A stretch of 64,000 bases of DNA from Cryptomeria japonica (lineage: Eukaryota; Streptophyta; Pinopsida; Cupressales; Cupressaceae): assembly GCF_030272615.1 (NCBI RefSeq), contig NC_081414.1:4279501-4343500 (forward strand), written 5' to 3'. The notes under the pieces were generated by a model. It was not told the DNA's origin, did not search any database, and saw only the letters and a program-made list of their open reading frames with translations. The translations under genes and the position numbers were made by a program. Of this stretch, positions 63,484-64,000 are shown one piece after another; position 1 is the stretch's first letter; each line of letters opens with the position of its first letter.

Positions 63484-64000
63484 CATCCCACATAAGTGGG
63501 TTACACTTTTGGTCATGAACAAAACTTGTCGATTTAAAAATAAATAAAAATTAAGCCACTTTAAACGAAGGGTCCCTTCGTTTGAAGGTCATAAAGTGTT
63601 CGCTCAAAAAAAACCCTTTCGAATGAACATCCCTATATGGAGGGGTTCCTTTAATGACCCTGTCAGCCAAATTTTTTATTAATAAAATAATGGGTTCATT
63701 CGAAGACCCCCTTTGAATGAACCCCTATTTTATGTTTTTTATTAAAAGCTTATAATTGTCAAAAATGGTAGTTTCATTGTCATTTTTTACAGCGAACCAA
63801 GATGTGAAGAGGCAAATCAAATTTCAGAGCTCGGATAAGTCCAAGTTTGATTTAGATGAATTTCCTCACTCTTGCAACTTAGAACATAAGTATTTGTTAT
63901 GCATTCAAATTTTATCTTAAACCTACTTGCTCTATCTACAACTTTAATGTTGCACAAATTGTTGATGTTTTGGGACTACCGATGCCTTGATCATTTCATT
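63484..64000. other. Non-coding with Ser/Thr-free inverted motifs, no gene
   Basis: No gene. 63570-63735 has several inverted words: CGAAGGGTCCCTTCG (a perfect odd palindrome near 63566) and repeated TTCGAATGAAC / GTTCATTCGAA pairs (about 63617, 63693 and 63713). The remainder is AT-rich. Confidence 0.5.

Noticed and set aside
63484-63510. A polypurine tract making 63051-63483 both a 5' and a 3' LTR (tandem element)
   Set aside because: The GTGGGATG on the minus strand before the LTR start is short and could be host DNA. No interior domains are seen on that side.

Overview
The window is plant nuclear DNA, most likely from a seed plant with a large, repeat-rich genome. A conifer or other gymnosperm is my best guess, but the order is inference. 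The evidence is one host-type gene, an actin with introns at the three conserved plant positions plus a leader intron, set in nested and decayed LTR retrotransposons with tRNA-iMet-type primer sites and a CACTA (En/Spm) DNA transposon. Nothing here is bacterial, and there are no operons, CRISPR arrays or rRNA.

Layout. 1-4.1 kb: Ty3/gypsy pol remnants on both strands, LTR-like non-coding DNA, and a hairpin-rich tandem repeat ending in a CACTA-type terminus. 4.1-17 kb: a decayed Ty3/gypsy element (long 5' LTR-like region, PBS, gag, then PR-RT-RH-IN). It is split by a complete non-autonomous copia-type element (8727-14448, 5-bp TSD GAGAC), which is itself split by a solo LTR (11743-13177, TSD TGTTT). 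18.2-21.2 kb: an actin gene with TATA box, leader intron and four coding exons, and a damaged first splice junction that removes the ATP-contacting lysine of the first phosphate loop. 22.6-31.3 kb: a large minus-strand LTR element without recognisable pol (LARD-like), carrying two arrays of a 21-bp repeat, truncated by a CACTA-type end. 32.0-38.1 kb: a complete minus-strand copia element (TSD ACCTG) with a solo LTR of another family inside. 38.4-38.7 kb: 298 consecutive bases without a cytosine. 43.8-51.2 kb: a CACTA element with a transposase gene lacking its catalytic core, a SET-domain reading frame, and a second multi-exon gene of the Transposase_24 (Ptta/En/Spm) type. 51.2-60.8 kb: a 3'-truncated copia element interrupted by a younger copia whose gag-pol is one frame with five nonsense codons. 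60.8-64 kb: an unidentified minus-strand gene with a tiny first exon, under an LTR and primer site.

Relationships. The nesting order follows from target-site duplications and from reading frames that become continuous when inserts are removed: gypsy, then non-autonomous copia, then solo LTR; minus copia, then solo LTR; CACTA, then copia 2, then copia 3. One deletion ending near 60791 probably removed the 3' ends of copia 3, copia 2 and the CACTA element together. Most coding units are pseudogenes. Only the actin could plausibly be a working host gene, and that is uncertain. The most unusual item is the SET domain between the two CACTA genes.
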